Below, piece by piece: positions 1 through 7,747 of a stretch of DNA of 19,936 nt (positions are counted from its first letter, which is position 1; every line of letters begins with the position of its first letter). The stretch is taken from assembly GCA_023428885.1 (NCBI GenBank), contig JAEYWQ010000136.1:1-19936 (forward strand), in the 5' to 3' direction. The notes beneath the pieces are model-generated. The model did not search any database and was not told the origin of the DNA. It was given only the letters and a program-made list of their open reading frames with translations. The translations under genes were made by a program, and so were the position numbers. The stretch comes from Bacillota bacterium. Lineage in GTDB: Bacteria > Bacillota > Clostridia > Lachnospirales > Lachnospiraceae.

Positions 1-51
1 CTAATAGACAGAGTACTCATCCCTCCATGGGTGTTATTCTTATCCTGATTC

Positions 52-66
52 TATGATAAAATCATA
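52..66 (-). repeat. Short inverted repeat just after the ddh stop
   Basis: TATGAT and ATCATA arms with a 3-nt loop lie directly after the ddh stop codon on the minus strand. No T-run follows, so it is a poor intrinsic terminator; it may only be a 3'-end hairpin. The remaining bases 1-51 show nothing I can name. Confidence 0.25.
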
Positions 67-1053
67 CTATAATAAATGTTCTCTTAATTCTTTAGCACTA
101 GCACTAGATAATAATGCAGGTGCAATATCAAATACAGTTTTACAACCGGTCTCTCCTTGCTTACTTAAACGATAAGCAGCTCTTGCATATGCTACTAAGA
201 CACTGGCTGTAAACTCAGGATTTGAATCCAGTTTCAAGCTATATTCTATTACATGAGAGTTTTCACCCTTGATACCAGTGTTACCAGATCGGATGACAAA
301 ACCTCCATGTGGAATACCACTATGATCTCGTTTTAATTCCTCTTCTGAGATAAAATGTACGATTGTCTGGTAATCTGAGAAATAGTTTGGCATATTTTTA
401 ATTTCCTGTTCAATTGCCGCTTGATCTGCTCCTTCTTCTGCAACTACAAAACATTCACGGATATGCTTATCACGGGTTTCTAGTTTCGGATGTTTACCTT
501 CTCGTACACGTTGAAGTGCATCCTCGATTGGAATCGTATATTGCTTTCCATCCATAACCCCTTTCACACGTCGTATTGCATCGGAATGTCCCTGGCTAAC
601 ACCTTTCCCCCAAAACGTATAGTCCTCGCCCTGTGGAAGGATTGCATTTCCATACAAGCGATTCAAGGAAAACATTCCCGGATCCCAGCCGACAGAGATA
701 ATGCCTAGTTTGCCAGAAGCTTTCGCCGCAGCATCAACTTTGTCAAAATGTGCGTTAATATTAGCATGAGTATCAAAGCTATCAACTACATTGAATAAAT
801 TAACAAATTCAGGAGTTTGAACTGGCAAATCAGTTGCACTACCTCCACAAAGAATTGCAACATCAATGCTATCTTTTAAATTCTGAGCTTCCTCCAAAGA
901 GTATACCTTAACACCTGAAGTAAGCAGGTGAACAGATTCAGGATTACGCCTTGTGAACACCGCAACTAATTCTGTATCAGGGTTTTGCTTAATTGCACAT
1001 TCAACACCACGTCCCAAATTACCATATCCTATGATTGCTATGCGAATAGCCAT
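67..1053 (-). CDS. ddh: meso-diaminopimelate D-dehydrogenase
   Basis: This enzyme makes meso-2,6-diaminopimelate in one NADPH-dependent step from tetrahydrodipicolinate and ammonia. It bypasses the acylated branches of lysine and peptidoglycan-precursor synthesis in the cytoplasm. The 328-residue product has the Rossmann motif GYGNLG (residues 9-14), the CGGSATDLP segment (69-77), DSFDTH (91-96), GWDPG (122-126) and GVSQGHSDA (151-159), all typical of Ddh, and its length is close to that of characterised family members (about 320-330). The start at 1053 is chosen because AGGAGG lies 7 nt upstream. A further in-frame ATG at 1071 would place that ribosome binding site inside the coding region. 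No other lysine gene is adjacent, so it appears to be a single-gene unit with its own promoter. Identification is confident from motifs along the whole protein. Confidence 0.95.
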   Translation of the reverse strand: MAIRIAIIGYGNLGRGVECAIKQNPDTELVAVFTRRNPESVHLLTSGVKVYSLEEAQNLKDSIDVAILCGGSATDLPVQTPEFVNLFNVVDSFDTHANINAHFDKVDAAAKASGKLGIISVGWDPGMFSLNRLYGNAILPQGEDYTFWGKGVSQGHSDAIRRVKGVMDGKQYTIPIEDALQRVREGKHPKLETRDKHIRECFVVAEEGADQAAIEQEIKNMPNYFSDYQTIVHFISEEELKRDHSGIPHGGFVIRSGNTGIKGENSHVIEYSLKLDSNPEFTASVLVAYARAAYRLSKQGETGCKTVFDIAPALLSSASAKELREHLL

Positions 1054-1098
1054 GTTATGTCCTCCTTGCATTTGTGTCTGATTAGCCTCGACTTAAAA

Positions 1099-1141
1099 TA
1101 AAACTAAATATAGTTTTACATGATTCCTAAAAAAATGTCAA
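1099..1141 (-). promoter_or_regulatory. Probable ddh promoter with overlapping inverted repeat
   Basis: On the minus strand TTGACA (1136-1141) is followed after 17 bp by TAAAAC (1113-1118), a weak -10. A 7-bp inverted repeat, TAAAACT and AGTTTTA with a 6-bp spacer (1099-1118), covers the -10 and could be an operator. The -35 matches consensus exactly; assigning the repeat to a regulator is inference. Confidence 0.4.
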
Positions 1142-1159
1142 TCATCTAGTAATTAACTT

Positions 1160-2506
1160 TTAATCTTTTATATATGTGTCTAACACTTGTAATATCTCCT
1201 GATTGATGCTATCAATATCAACAGAGCTTATGATATCATCAGTCAAACGATACTTCTCTTTTAACTTTAATATCCGGTACACACTCTCGTCGATACGAGA
1301 TTCGGTTATAGTACCATCTAGCACTGCTCTCTTAAGCGCATCCAAGACTGCTATCTCCTGATCATAACCATGACATACCAAGAGCAGATCACAGCCTGCA
1401 TTCACTGATTTTATTACTGCATCTGTAAGATTGTAATTTTCTACAATCGCTCCCATGGTCATATCATCAGAGACAATCACGCCCTCAAAACCTAACCTCG
1501 TCCTTAAAAGGTCTGTAATTACGATCTTTGACATAGAAGCTGGAACTTTAGAATCAACTTGTCTTAACAGAATATGGGCAACCATCACTGCATCCACATT
1601 GGCTTCCACTGCTTTCTTAAATGGTACTAATTCAAACTTCTCCAAACGTTTTAAATCATTGTTCACCAAAGGTAAGGAAAGATGAGAATCCTCGCTAGTA
1701 TCCCCATGTCCTGGAAAGTGTTTTACCACAGCAATGACACCATGATCGGTAATACCCTTCAGGGTTTGTATTCCAAGTTCACTTACAATTGTCTCATCAG
1801 ATCCAAAAGAACGATCTCCTATTACTGGATTATCAGGGTTGCTATTAATGTCTAGTACCGGTGCAAAGTCCACATTAAATCCTAATTCTTTCAGTTCCCT
1901 GGAAAGAATTGCACCAATCTTATAAGATAAGTCCCCACTGTTTACTTCTCCTATTTTTTGATTGGAAGGCAGTCTAATGAACTCCTCTGGCATTCTGCTA
2001 ACTCTTCCCCCCTCTTCATCCACGGACAGAAAAAGGGGAATGTTATTTCCTTGATTTGTGGTTTTTAAATCATTTAATAAGGTTAGAAGTTGATTGACAC
2101 TTTCAATATTTCGATGAAATAGGATAAAACCACCTACATGATAATCTCCAATTAATGCTTTTGTATTCTCATCGACGGAATGACCCTCTAGTCCAACAAT
2201 CACCAATTGACCAATTTTATCTTCTAAGGTCATATCATTCATTTTATCTCTAATGAGATCTTGCTCCTCAATTGCCTCTTCTTTTTGTTCTTGTGGCAAT
2301 GCTTCCACTTGTTTTGTAACAGTAGGTTCATTCAACATAGGTTTCGTTACCGTAACAGTTGGCTCTGCTTCCCCAGTAACCAGATTCGTGGGCTCATTAT
2401 CTTTTAAATCCTCAGCTAATCTAGTGTTTGAGCACCCTGCAAGAGAAAATATAAAGAGTACTAACAAAATAAATCCTAGGTTTCTACATTTATTTATATC
2501 ATTCAT
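1160..2506 (-). CDS. nagZ: GH3 beta-N-acetylhexosaminidase lipoprotein (NagZ-like)
   Basis: A glycoside hydrolase family 3 enzyme expected to release N-acetylglucosamine from muropeptides or chitooligosaccharides at the outer face of the membrane. The 448-residue protein starts with a lipoprotein signal: a hydrophobic stretch (about 10-22) and lipobox LAGC with Cys25. A Thr/Glu-rich linker follows (about 26-85), then the GH3 barrel. The NagZ acid/base loop KHFPGHGDTSEDSH spans 262-275, with the Asp273-His275 dyad, and the nucleophile motif VSDDM is at 345-349 (Asp347 probable nucleophile). The start at 2506 has AAGGAG about 9 nt upstream. A longer reading from 2605 would add 33 residues before the signal peptide and is unlikely. 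The two-domain Bacillus enzyme is longer, so this is the single-domain form. Substrate is inferred from family. Confidence 0.9.
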   Translation of the reverse strand: MNDINKCRNLGFILLVLFIFSLAGCSNTRLAEDLKDNEPTNLVTGEAEPTVTVTKPMLNEPTVTKQVEALPQEQKEEAIEEQDLIRDKMNDMTLEDKIGQLVIVGLEGHSVDENTKALIGDYHVGGFILFHRNIESVNQLLTLLNDLKTTNQGNNIPLFLSVDEEGGRVSRMPEEFIRLPSNQKIGEVNSGDLSYKIGAILSRELKELGFNVDFAPVLDINSNPDNPVIGDRSFGSDETIVSELGIQTLKGITDHGVIAVVKHFPGHGDTSEDSHLSLPLVNNDLKRLEKFELVPFKKAVEANVDAVMVAHILLRQVDSKVPASMSKIVITDLLRTRLGFEGVIVSDDMTMGAIVENYNLTDAVIKSVNAGCDLLLVCHGYDQEIAVLDALKRAVLDGTITESRIDESVYRILKLKEKYRLTDDIISSVDIDSINQEILQVLDTYIKD

Positions 2507-2615
2507 ATTTCTTCTCTCCTTAACATAACAAGCATAAGCTATTTGATTAGAATAGTCCGACCTCAAAGCCCACTTTTGTTCTTCTTTCTCCTTTATATAT
2601 GTCATAAACAGCTTA

Positions 2616-2634
2616 CAGCAGCTAAAAGCTGCTG
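2616..2634. repeat. Perfect hairpin between the 231-residue ORF and nagZ
   Basis: CAGCAGCT and AGCTGCTG form a perfect 8-bp stem with a 3-nt loop, about 48 nt downstream of the stop of the gene at 2682-3377. No T-run follows on the minus strand. On the plus strand a T6 run starts 11 nt beyond the stem, too far for a classical terminator. It may end the upstream transcript inefficiently or mark a processing site. Confidence 0.4.
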
Positions 2635-2681
2635 CATACTCTATCGTTTTTTAGAATTTTCCATTGGTAACCTCAGTTGCT

Positions 2682-3377
2682 TTAATATCTTCGGCAAAGA
2701 AGAGCATCTACTTTTTGCTCTAAACGATTTAGTCTAGCAAGTACCCGATCCACTTCCTCTCTTGTTTCGTAGGTTGTATGAGCTATTCGTCTTATAAGTT
2801 CTCTTAGTTCTCTAGCTTCACATTCTCTCTCCTGATTAGCTTCTCGAACCAGGATAGCTACAATCAGTGCAACTAGTCTGCTTAGTGCAACGATAGCACT
2901 TGCAATCACCTGGAGAAGATCTTCTAAAAACTCTGGTGCATTGATAAGATCTAAGAAGTCAGCAATTACTTGTGCAATTGCTGCTGCTAAGTCAAGAATT
3001 GCAATTACAATACGAAGTAAGTCAATTAGCTCCTGAGGTGGTCCATCTGGACAGCGGCAATTCATGTTATTGGTTTGTAAAGAATCCCCTCTAGTAGTTT
3101 GACGTGCTATGGCCGATGCGTTTTCCAGATTCTCGATAGCATTATCAATATTGGCGAGTAAAGCAACCCAATTTTCATTTGTAATTAAGATATCATAAAC
3201 TTGTATCTGTTCTACGTTTGTAAGATTCCTTACTCTAGTAGAAAAATTTCTGAAGTTATTTACTGGTGTATAGCCTTGAAATACAGATAATGCTCTATTG
3301 ATGCGGTCTTCCCTGGAAAGTAAACTATCGACTTGTGCTAATAGATTCTGATTCTTTAAAGGCATGCTTTCATCCAT
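2682..3377 (-). CDS. Unrecognised 231-residue protein with amphipathic helices
   Basis: I do not recognise this protein. It has no signal peptide. Residues 1-95 look helical and polar. A short Cys/Pro-rich hinge follows (MNCRCPDGPP, about 104-113). A long run of hydrophobic helices rich in Leu, Ile, Val and Ala is broken by regularly spaced Asp residues (about 114-178), and then comes a strongly charged Arg/Glu coiled-coil-like tail ending in LLCRRY. The regular charge pattern suggests amphipathic packing or self-assembly more than classical transmembrane segments. The ATG at 3377 is preceded by GGGAGA at good spacing. A sigmaK-like promoter upstream would fit late mother-cell expression, hence a spore surface protein, but that is inference. 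Codon use looks like that of its neighbours. Confidence 0.75.
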   Translation of the reverse strand: MDESMPLKNQNLLAQVDSLLSREDRINRALSVFQGYTPVNNFRNFSTRVRNLTNVEQIQVYDILITNENWVALLANIDNAIENLENASAIARQTTRGDSLQTNNMNCRCPDGPPQELIDLLRIVIAILDLAAAIAQVIADFLDLINAPEFLEDLLQVIASAIVALSRLVALIVAILVREANQERECEARELRELIRRIAHTTYETREEVDRVLARLNRLEQKVDALLCRRY

Positions 3378-3459
3378 GATATCATCTCCCTTTCTGATAC
3401 TTTTTAACCCAAGAATCTCTTAGATTATATCTTCATTGCATGAAAATGATGTTACATAA

Positions 3460-3487
3460 TATCATATGATGAAAGACCAAATTACGT
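3460..3487 (-). promoter_or_regulatory. Possible sigmaK-type promoter for the 231-residue gene
   Basis: On the minus strand CATATGATA (3460-3468) fits the sigmaK -10 pattern CATANNNTA, and AC (3486-3487) lies 17 bp upstream, as in the Bacillus consensus. The -10 also contains the palindrome ATCATATGAT, so chance or another role is possible. No convincing sigmaA promoter was seen in the 135-bp gap. Confidence 0.3.
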
Positions 3488-3512
3488 TCTTTTTCGACAT
3501 ATTACTTAGCAT

Positions 3513-4274
3513 TTAAATTGCTGGCATTACTCTTCCCCCAGATACCGGTATATATGCACCTGTCGTAAAGGCTGCTAAATCCGAAGCAAGAAAACAAACC
3601 ATATTAGCAATATCTTGATCTGTTCCACGATGGCCAAGCGGTACGGTATTCTCATACTCTGGGTAGCTTTCTAGGGTTCCCTTACGATCTTTCTCACTGA
3701 TTGTCCACCCTGGAGCAACTTGATTTATCGTAATATTATACTTGCCAACCTCCTTCGCAAAGCAGCGTACAAGCCCATCTAAACCACGCTTTCCAGCAAC
3801 ATAGGCTGACCAACCTGGATCTGCTAATGCTGAACACTCTGTATTAATTACAACAATTCTGCCATAACGCTGCTCTATCATATGAGCTGCAAATGCTTTG
3901 TTCATATAAACATTATGCATCACACAACTTTCGAACTGACTTATGTAATCGCTATTCTCCTGTTCCAGTAAGTTTTTACACACATATTGAATCACTGCAT
4001 TGTTTACAACAATATCAGGCTTACCAAACTCTGCGAACATCTTATCTCTCATCGCATAAACACTCTGTTCCACCGTAATATCTGCTTGTAGAGCAATGGC
4101 AGCTCTCCCCATTGCTTTAAGTTCTTCTACCAGCTCCTCTGCCTTTTGAGAATTCTTATGATAATGTATTGCTACATCAGCTCCACACTCTGCTAATGAA
4201 CGGACGATACAACGCCCTAATTCTCCGCTTCCTCCTGTAACTATTGCTTTCTTTCCTGTAAGATCAATCTTCAT
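3513..4274 (-). CDS. Short-chain dehydrogenase/reductase (SDR), FabG-like
   Basis: A classical SDR oxidoreductase of 253 residues acting on an unknown carbonyl or alcohol. The nucleotide-binding motif TGGSGELG is at 13-20, NNA at 91-93, Asn121 in HNVYMNKAF, the catalytic YVAGK with Tyr158 and Lys162, and the PGW segment at 188-190. At the position of the catalytic Ser (13 residues before Tyr) the protein has Thr145, with Ser148 close by, so the canonical triad is altered though not necessarily dead. Residue 37 and those after it (HYHKNS) do not show the acidic residue that favours NAD, which hints at NADP, but this is weak. AGGAGG precedes the ATG at good spacing. It has its own promoter and is separated from the alcohol dehydrogenase by a terminator, so joint function is not supported. 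Confidence 0.88.
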   Translation of the reverse strand: MKIDLTGKKAIVTGGSGELGRCIVRSLAECGADVAIHYHKNSQKAEELVEELKAMGRAAIALQADITVEQSVYAMRDKMFAEFGKPDIVVNNAVIQYVCKNLLEQENSDYISQFESCVMHNVYMNKAFAAHMIEQRYGRIVVINTECSALADPGWSAYVAGKRGLDGLVRCFAKEVGKYNITINQVAPGWTISEKDRKGTLESYPEYENTVPLGHRGTDQDIANMVCFLASDLAAFTTGAYIPVSGGRVMPAI

Positions 4275-4359
4275 GTAAACCTCCTAATGATAAGCATCTT
4301 GGGACTGCCCATGTAAGGAAACATCCTCTACACCTTATGAGACAGCTTATTCCATACCT

Positions 4360-4388
4360 AGTATATCTAAAAAGGCCGCCAACCACAA
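4360..4388 (-). promoter_or_regulatory. Probable SDR gene promoter
   Basis: Minus strand TTGTGG (4383-4388), 17-bp spacer, TATACT (4360-4365). A small inverted repeat, ACCA and TGGT with a 3-bp spacer (4382-4392), covers the -35. The leader to the start codon is about 80 nt with no recognised riboswitch. Confidence 0.4.
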
Positions 4389-4432
4389 TGGTGATTAGCA
4401 ATCTTTCTATGATAACTTGCTCCTCATATCAA

Positions 4433-4460
4433 AAGAAGACTAGCCAAAGCTAGTCCTCTT
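4433..4460 (-). terminator. Intrinsic terminator of the alcohol dehydrogenase gene
   Basis: GACTAGC and GCTAGTC pair around a CAAA loop, extended by four more pairs beyond one mismatch. On the minus strand the stem is followed by a T-rich tail. It lies 14 nt after the stop codon at 4474. Confidence 0.75.
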
Positions 4461-4473
4461 GTTCACCTTTCAT

Positions 4474-5649
4474 TTATAGCATGAGACGGTAAATGTTCTC
4501 TACATCTTCTTTCGATAATTTTGCGAAAGCTCCAATTGTTCCTCCTCGACCATCACCATGACATGCTAATTGAGCCATCTTTTCAATATCTTCTTCCTTA
4601 GCTCCAAGTTCAGAAAAGTTGCTTGGCATACCGATGGAACGTAAAAATTGCTTGAGCGCTTGAATCCCTGCTTTTGCCGTAATTTCTGGGTGTTCAAAAT
4701 CCATCTGACAGCCCCAGACACGGACAGCAAGCTGAGCAAATCGATTGATATCATGCTTCATGTTATAAGTCATCCAAGCTGGAAATACTACCGCAAGACC
4801 AGCTCCATGTGCACAATCATAAAGTGCTGAAAGTTCATGTTCGATATCGTGACTTGCCCAATCCTGACTTCTTCCAACACCGCAAGAATTGTTATGTGCC
4901 ATCATTCCAGCCCACATGATATTCGCTTGTGCCTGATAATTATTCGGGTCTTCAATCACCAACGGTGCTTCATGAATCATTGTCAATAAAAGACCTTCTA
5001 TCATTCTATCTGTTACTTCCACATCTTTTGTTGTGGTAAAGTAGCGTTCAAACAAATGTGCCATAATATCAGTAATTCCACAAGCAATCTGATATGGTGG
5101 TAAGGTTTGAGGAAGAGCTGGATTTAATATTGAAAAGGCTGGTCTTAATGCTTCTCCCGACGCACCCCGCTTAAACATTCCTGATTCATTGGTAATAACT
5201 GTATCAGGAGATCCCTCACTTCCGGCTGCAGATATGGTCAATATGGTCCCGATTGGCAATGCCTTATCGATACTTTTCCCTTGGAAGAAGTCCCAGAAGT
5301 CTCCATCATAGACAGCACCAGCTGCAATAGCCTTGGAAGAGTCGATGGTACTTCCTCCTCCCACAGCAAGAATAAAATCTACCTTTTCACGGCGACATAA
5401 CTCAATTCCAGTATATACAAGCCCACTTCTAGGATTCGGCTTCACACCTCCAAGCTCTACAAAATCAACACCTTCAGCTTGTAAGGATGCTTTTACCCGT
5501 TCCAAAAGTCCTGAACGTATTACGGAACCGCCGCCATAATGAATTAGAACCTTACTCCCTCCAAAACGTTTTACATAACTACCAGTGTTATTTTCTTGCT
5601 CTTGTCCAAATACAAAATAAGTTGGACTATAAAAAGTAAAATTATTCAT
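4474..5649 (-). CDS. Iron-type alcohol dehydrogenase, butanol dehydrogenase/YqhD-like
   Basis: A group III metal-dependent alcohol dehydrogenase of 391 residues that reduces aldehydes to alcohols with NAD(P)H, a typical fermentative or aldehyde-detoxifying step. The nucleotide site GGGSTIDSSK is at 97-106. The metal ligands are Asp194 and His198 (GITDIMAH), His267 (SHDIEH) and His281 (CAHGAGLAVVFP), the same spacing as in E. coli YqhD. The length is normal for the BDH branch. The start at 5649 has AAAGGAAAG upstream. It lies downstream of a MarR-type regulator on the same strand, with a 121-bp gap holding its own promoter and a long palindrome. Control by the MarR protein or an independent aldehyde-responsive regulator is plausible but inferred. 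Confidence 0.93.
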   Translation of the reverse strand: MNNFTFYSPTYFVFGQEQENNTGSYVKRFGGSKVLIHYGGGSVIRSGLLERVKASLQAEGVDFVELGGVKPNPRSGLVYTGIELCRREKVDFILAVGGGSTIDSSKAIAAGAVYDGDFWDFFQGKSIDKALPIGTILTISAAGSEGSPDTVITNESGMFKRGASGEALRPAFSILNPALPQTLPPYQIACGITDIMAHLFERYFTTTKDVEVTDRMIEGLLLTMIHEAPLVIEDPNNYQAQANIMWAGMMAHNNSCGVGRSQDWASHDIEHELSALYDCAHGAGLAVVFPAWMTYNMKHDINRFAQLAVRVWGCQMDFEHPEITAKAGIQALKQFLRSIGMPSNFSELGAKEEDIEKMAQLACHGDGRGGTIGAFAKLSKEDVENIYRLML

Positions 5650-5697
5650 ACGCTTTCCTTTCTATATCAGCTTATAGCTAAGATATCTTTATACCAT

Positions 5698-5735
5698 GAT
5701 ACCCCTATTATGCCACAGAATAGGGGCATCTACAA
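5698..5735 (-). promoter_or_regulatory. Promoter of the alcohol dehydrogenase gene overlapped by a 12-bp palindrome
   Basis: Minus strand TTGTAG (5730-5735), 17 bp, CATAAT (5707-5712). The inverted repeat with arms at 5698-5709 and 5719-5730 (GATACCCCTATT and AATAGGGGCATC, one wobble) and a 9-nt loop overlaps the spacer and the -10. No T-run follows, so a DNA operator is as likely as a terminator for the marR transcript. Confidence 0.45.
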
Positions 5736-5770
5736 GCAGAAGTGAAAGATGGATTCTCTTGAATTCTCAC

Positions 5771-6226
5771 TCATAATTTGCCTCCATACTCTTTCTCTCC
5801 TTTTAAAGCTAAATTCGATAATATACGTTCTAAGTACTTCTCAAATTCCATGATCTCGCTTTCAGTAAACCCTTCGTAGAAGATCTCATTCATATGCTCA
5901 GAAACTAAATCGTATTGATCTTTCATAACTCTTGATTCCTGGGTAAGCTTTATATTAATCTTTCTACGGTCCTCCTTATCAAAGATACGAGTCAGATAAC
6001 CAGCCTTTTCGAGACGGTCTAACATGCTAGTTAATGTTGTTTTCGCAAGACCGGTCTGAGAAGCTAGGTCTGAAATTGATATATTATCTTCCTTCCATAG
6101 CACATGAAGTATTCGTCCCTGAGCACCATTGAATTGATCAATCTGATGTTGTTGAAGGAGTTGTTCAAAAACGCGTCCTTGAATTTGCTTTATCTTGGTG
6201 ATTAAAAAGCCTCCATTTGTATTCAT
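5771..6226 (-). CDS. MarR-family transcriptional regulator
   Basis: A 151-residue winged-helix repressor of the MarR family. N-terminal dimerisation helix (about 5-30), winged HTH (about 35-95) with recognition helix AKTTLTSMLDRLEKAGYL (61-78), wing tip DKEDRRKI (83-90), and C-terminal dimerisation helices (about 100-142). AGAGGA precedes the ATG. A 14-bp-armed inverted repeat sits in its own promoter, suggesting autorepression lifted by a small ligand. The alcohol dehydrogenase gene follows on the same strand and is a possible target, although its palindrome has a different sequence. The ligand cannot be predicted. Confidence 0.92.
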   Translation of the reverse strand: MNTNGGFLITKIKQIQGRVFEQLLQQHQIDQFNGAQGRILHVLWKEDNISISDLASQTGLAKTTLTSMLDRLEKAGYLTRIFDKEDRRKINIKLTQESRVMKDQYDLVSEHMNEIFYEGFTESEIMEFEKYLERILSNLALKGEKEYGGKL

Positions 6227-6243
6227 AGCATCCTCTTTCTTAT

Positions 6244-6285
6244 ATTACTACTATATAAAATATCACTATATAGTACTAATGTCAA
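6244..6285 (-). promoter_or_regulatory. marR promoter and probable autoregulatory operator
   Basis: Minus strand TTGACA (6280-6285), 17 bp, TATTTT (6257-6262). Lying over it is an inverted repeat with 14-nt arms matching at 13 positions (6244-6257 and 6267-6280; core TACTATATA and TATATAGTA) around a 9-bp spacer. Position and symmetry are what is expected of a MarR operator. Bases 6286-6454 show nothing else I can support. Confidence 0.6.
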
Positions 6286-6454
6286 TAGAAGTATACCATG
6301 ATTTAGCAAATGTAAAATCCTTGTCCTTCAGCTCATCATACGCTTTAATATATTGCTATTCGTTGCTTCACTAGAAATATCTCAAAGACAACACGAGATA
6401 GTTGTAAATTGAAATGCAATGTTTGTAAATGATAATAAATATCTGGTTAGCAGC

Positions 6455-7747
6455 TCAAGGCTCTGGCAAATACTTAATAACAGTACAATTGGAGATAAGA
6501 ATAATCCATAGTTGCGGGCAATAGCTCATAATATTCCATAAGCCAGAACCATATAGTTCTTCCTCTATCACGATATTAATAACTTCATAAAAAGATCTGG
6601 CATCCACAAACCAAACTATATGTTGATTACTAACACCGCTCAAAGTAGATGAATACATAAAAAACGGTGTTTTTGATACTTCATCAAATTGGATGACAGT
6701 CTTCTCTATATATGCTAAGTTGTTTGCAACTTCCAGTGTAATTGCATTAGCTTTTGTTAAACCTTCTATATATGGTAGACTCCAATCGTAACCCAAAAGC
6801 GGGAAAGCAACATTTAACTTTTTAGAATCAATAAATTTTTTTACATAACCTAGATTTATCTTAATATCAGTAATTGAACTTACTGGTCGTGGAGGTCCAT
6901 ATAAAGTCCCCCAAAAAAATTTCATCAGATAAATCTGTTCTACCAAAGGATCCAAAGGAGTCAAATCAACAATGTCTTCTTGATTATTATCATTGGTAAA
7001 ATCAGTATCTATCGTAACAAAAACTGGATATCCTTCCCTCCCAAGAATGGAAGTAATTCGTTCAAAGTAATTGAAGTATAGTTGCTGGTTGGTTTGTGTT
7101 AAAAAAGTAATCGTAATATTTAATCCATAATATCCTTTATCTTTTAAAGCCTTTAACATATTTTCTACATGGGTCTCTTGATATTTCGGATTCAGCAAAA
7201 TCTCATATATTGTTTCAGCATCTCGGACGCCTTGAAAGGAAATACCAGATAATAGCATTAAGGGTCTTACACCAAACTGTTTTGCTAACTCTATGATTTC
7301 CGTATCATCGGTTAATGCTTCAATCTGTCCTCTTCTTAGGGTTCTGTAATTTAAGATGGAAAGATAGGATAAGTAGGGTAAGGATCTTTTTAATGTATCC
7401 TTATTAATATAAGGAAATGCATACGCATTGGTAGTAATTGAAGCCCTGGTATCATAACTAATCACTAGTTCCTCATCAGGGAAAATATAATCTCTATCCC
7501 AAAGAAATGTATTATTACGATATAGCTGGGATAAGGTTATCCCATGTTTTGATGCAATTTGCTCCAGTGTGTCACCTTCTTGCACTACATAAGTTTCTTT
7601 GGGATATGAAATTACTATTGATTGTCCTACAACTAATTCCTCCGGATTAATAATACAATTATTAATCATGATTCTTTGTTCTGGTACTTGAAATTTGTTT
7701 GCTATGGAACGAAGTGTATCACCTTCTTGCACAATATAAATGATCAT
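6455..7747 (-). CDS. Two-LysM protein with degenerate GH18 domain (SleL/YaaH-like)
   Basis: The 430-residue protein has two LysM peptidoglycan- or chitin-binding modules (about 3-47 and 53-97; YIVQEGDTL and YVVQEGDTL) and then a GH18-like barrel (about 105-430). This is the architecture of spore cortex-lytic glucosaminidases SleL/YaaH. There is no signal peptide, as is usual for forespore or coat-delivered members. The GH18 signature DGxDxDxE is replaced by YGLNITIT (207-214): the first Asp is Tyr207, the third is Thr212 and the proton-donor Glu is Thr214. The later MxYD motif reads MKFF. The fold is retained to the C-terminal IMSYCPQLW segment, so the protein is probably a non-catalytic binder of spore peptidoglycan. 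The reading frame is intact, so it is not a pseudogene. The start codon lies inside a large inverted repeat. Confidence 0.88.
   Translation of the reverse strand: MIIYIVQEGDTLRSIANKFQVPEQRIMINNCIINPEELVVGQSIVISYPKETYVVQEGDTLEQIASKHGITLSQLYRNNTFLWDRDYIFPDEELVISYDTRASITTNAYAFPYINKDTLKRSLPYLSYLSILNYRTLRRGQIEALTDDTEIIELAKQFGVRPLMLLSGISFQGVRDAETIYEILLNPKYQETHVENMLKALKDKGYYGLNITITFLTQTNQQLYFNYFERITSILGREGYPVFVTIDTDFTNDNNQEDIVDLTPLDPLVEQIYLMKFFWGTLYGPPRPVSSITDIKINLGYVKKFIDSKKLNVAFPLLGYDWSLPYIEGLTKANAITLEVANNLAYIEKTVIQFDEVSKTPFFMYSSTLSGVSNQHIVWFVDARSFYEVINIVIEEELYGSGLWNIMSYCPQLWIILISNCTVIKYLPEP

Noticed and set aside
1054..1071. Longer ddh start with six extra residues
   Set aside because: The extension would encode the AGGAGG ribosome binding site itself; the ATG at 1053 has ideal spacing and starts directly at the Rossmann fold.
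2507..2605. 33-residue N-terminal extension of the NagZ-like protein
   Set aside because: It would bury the lipoprotein signal peptide and include the AAGGAG site of the ATG at 2506.
6455..7747. Pseudogene call for the LysM/GH18 gene
   Set aside because: The frame is open throughout, the fold is complete to the C-terminus and both LysM modules are intact, so loss of catalytic residues points to a pseudoenzyme rather than a decayed gene.
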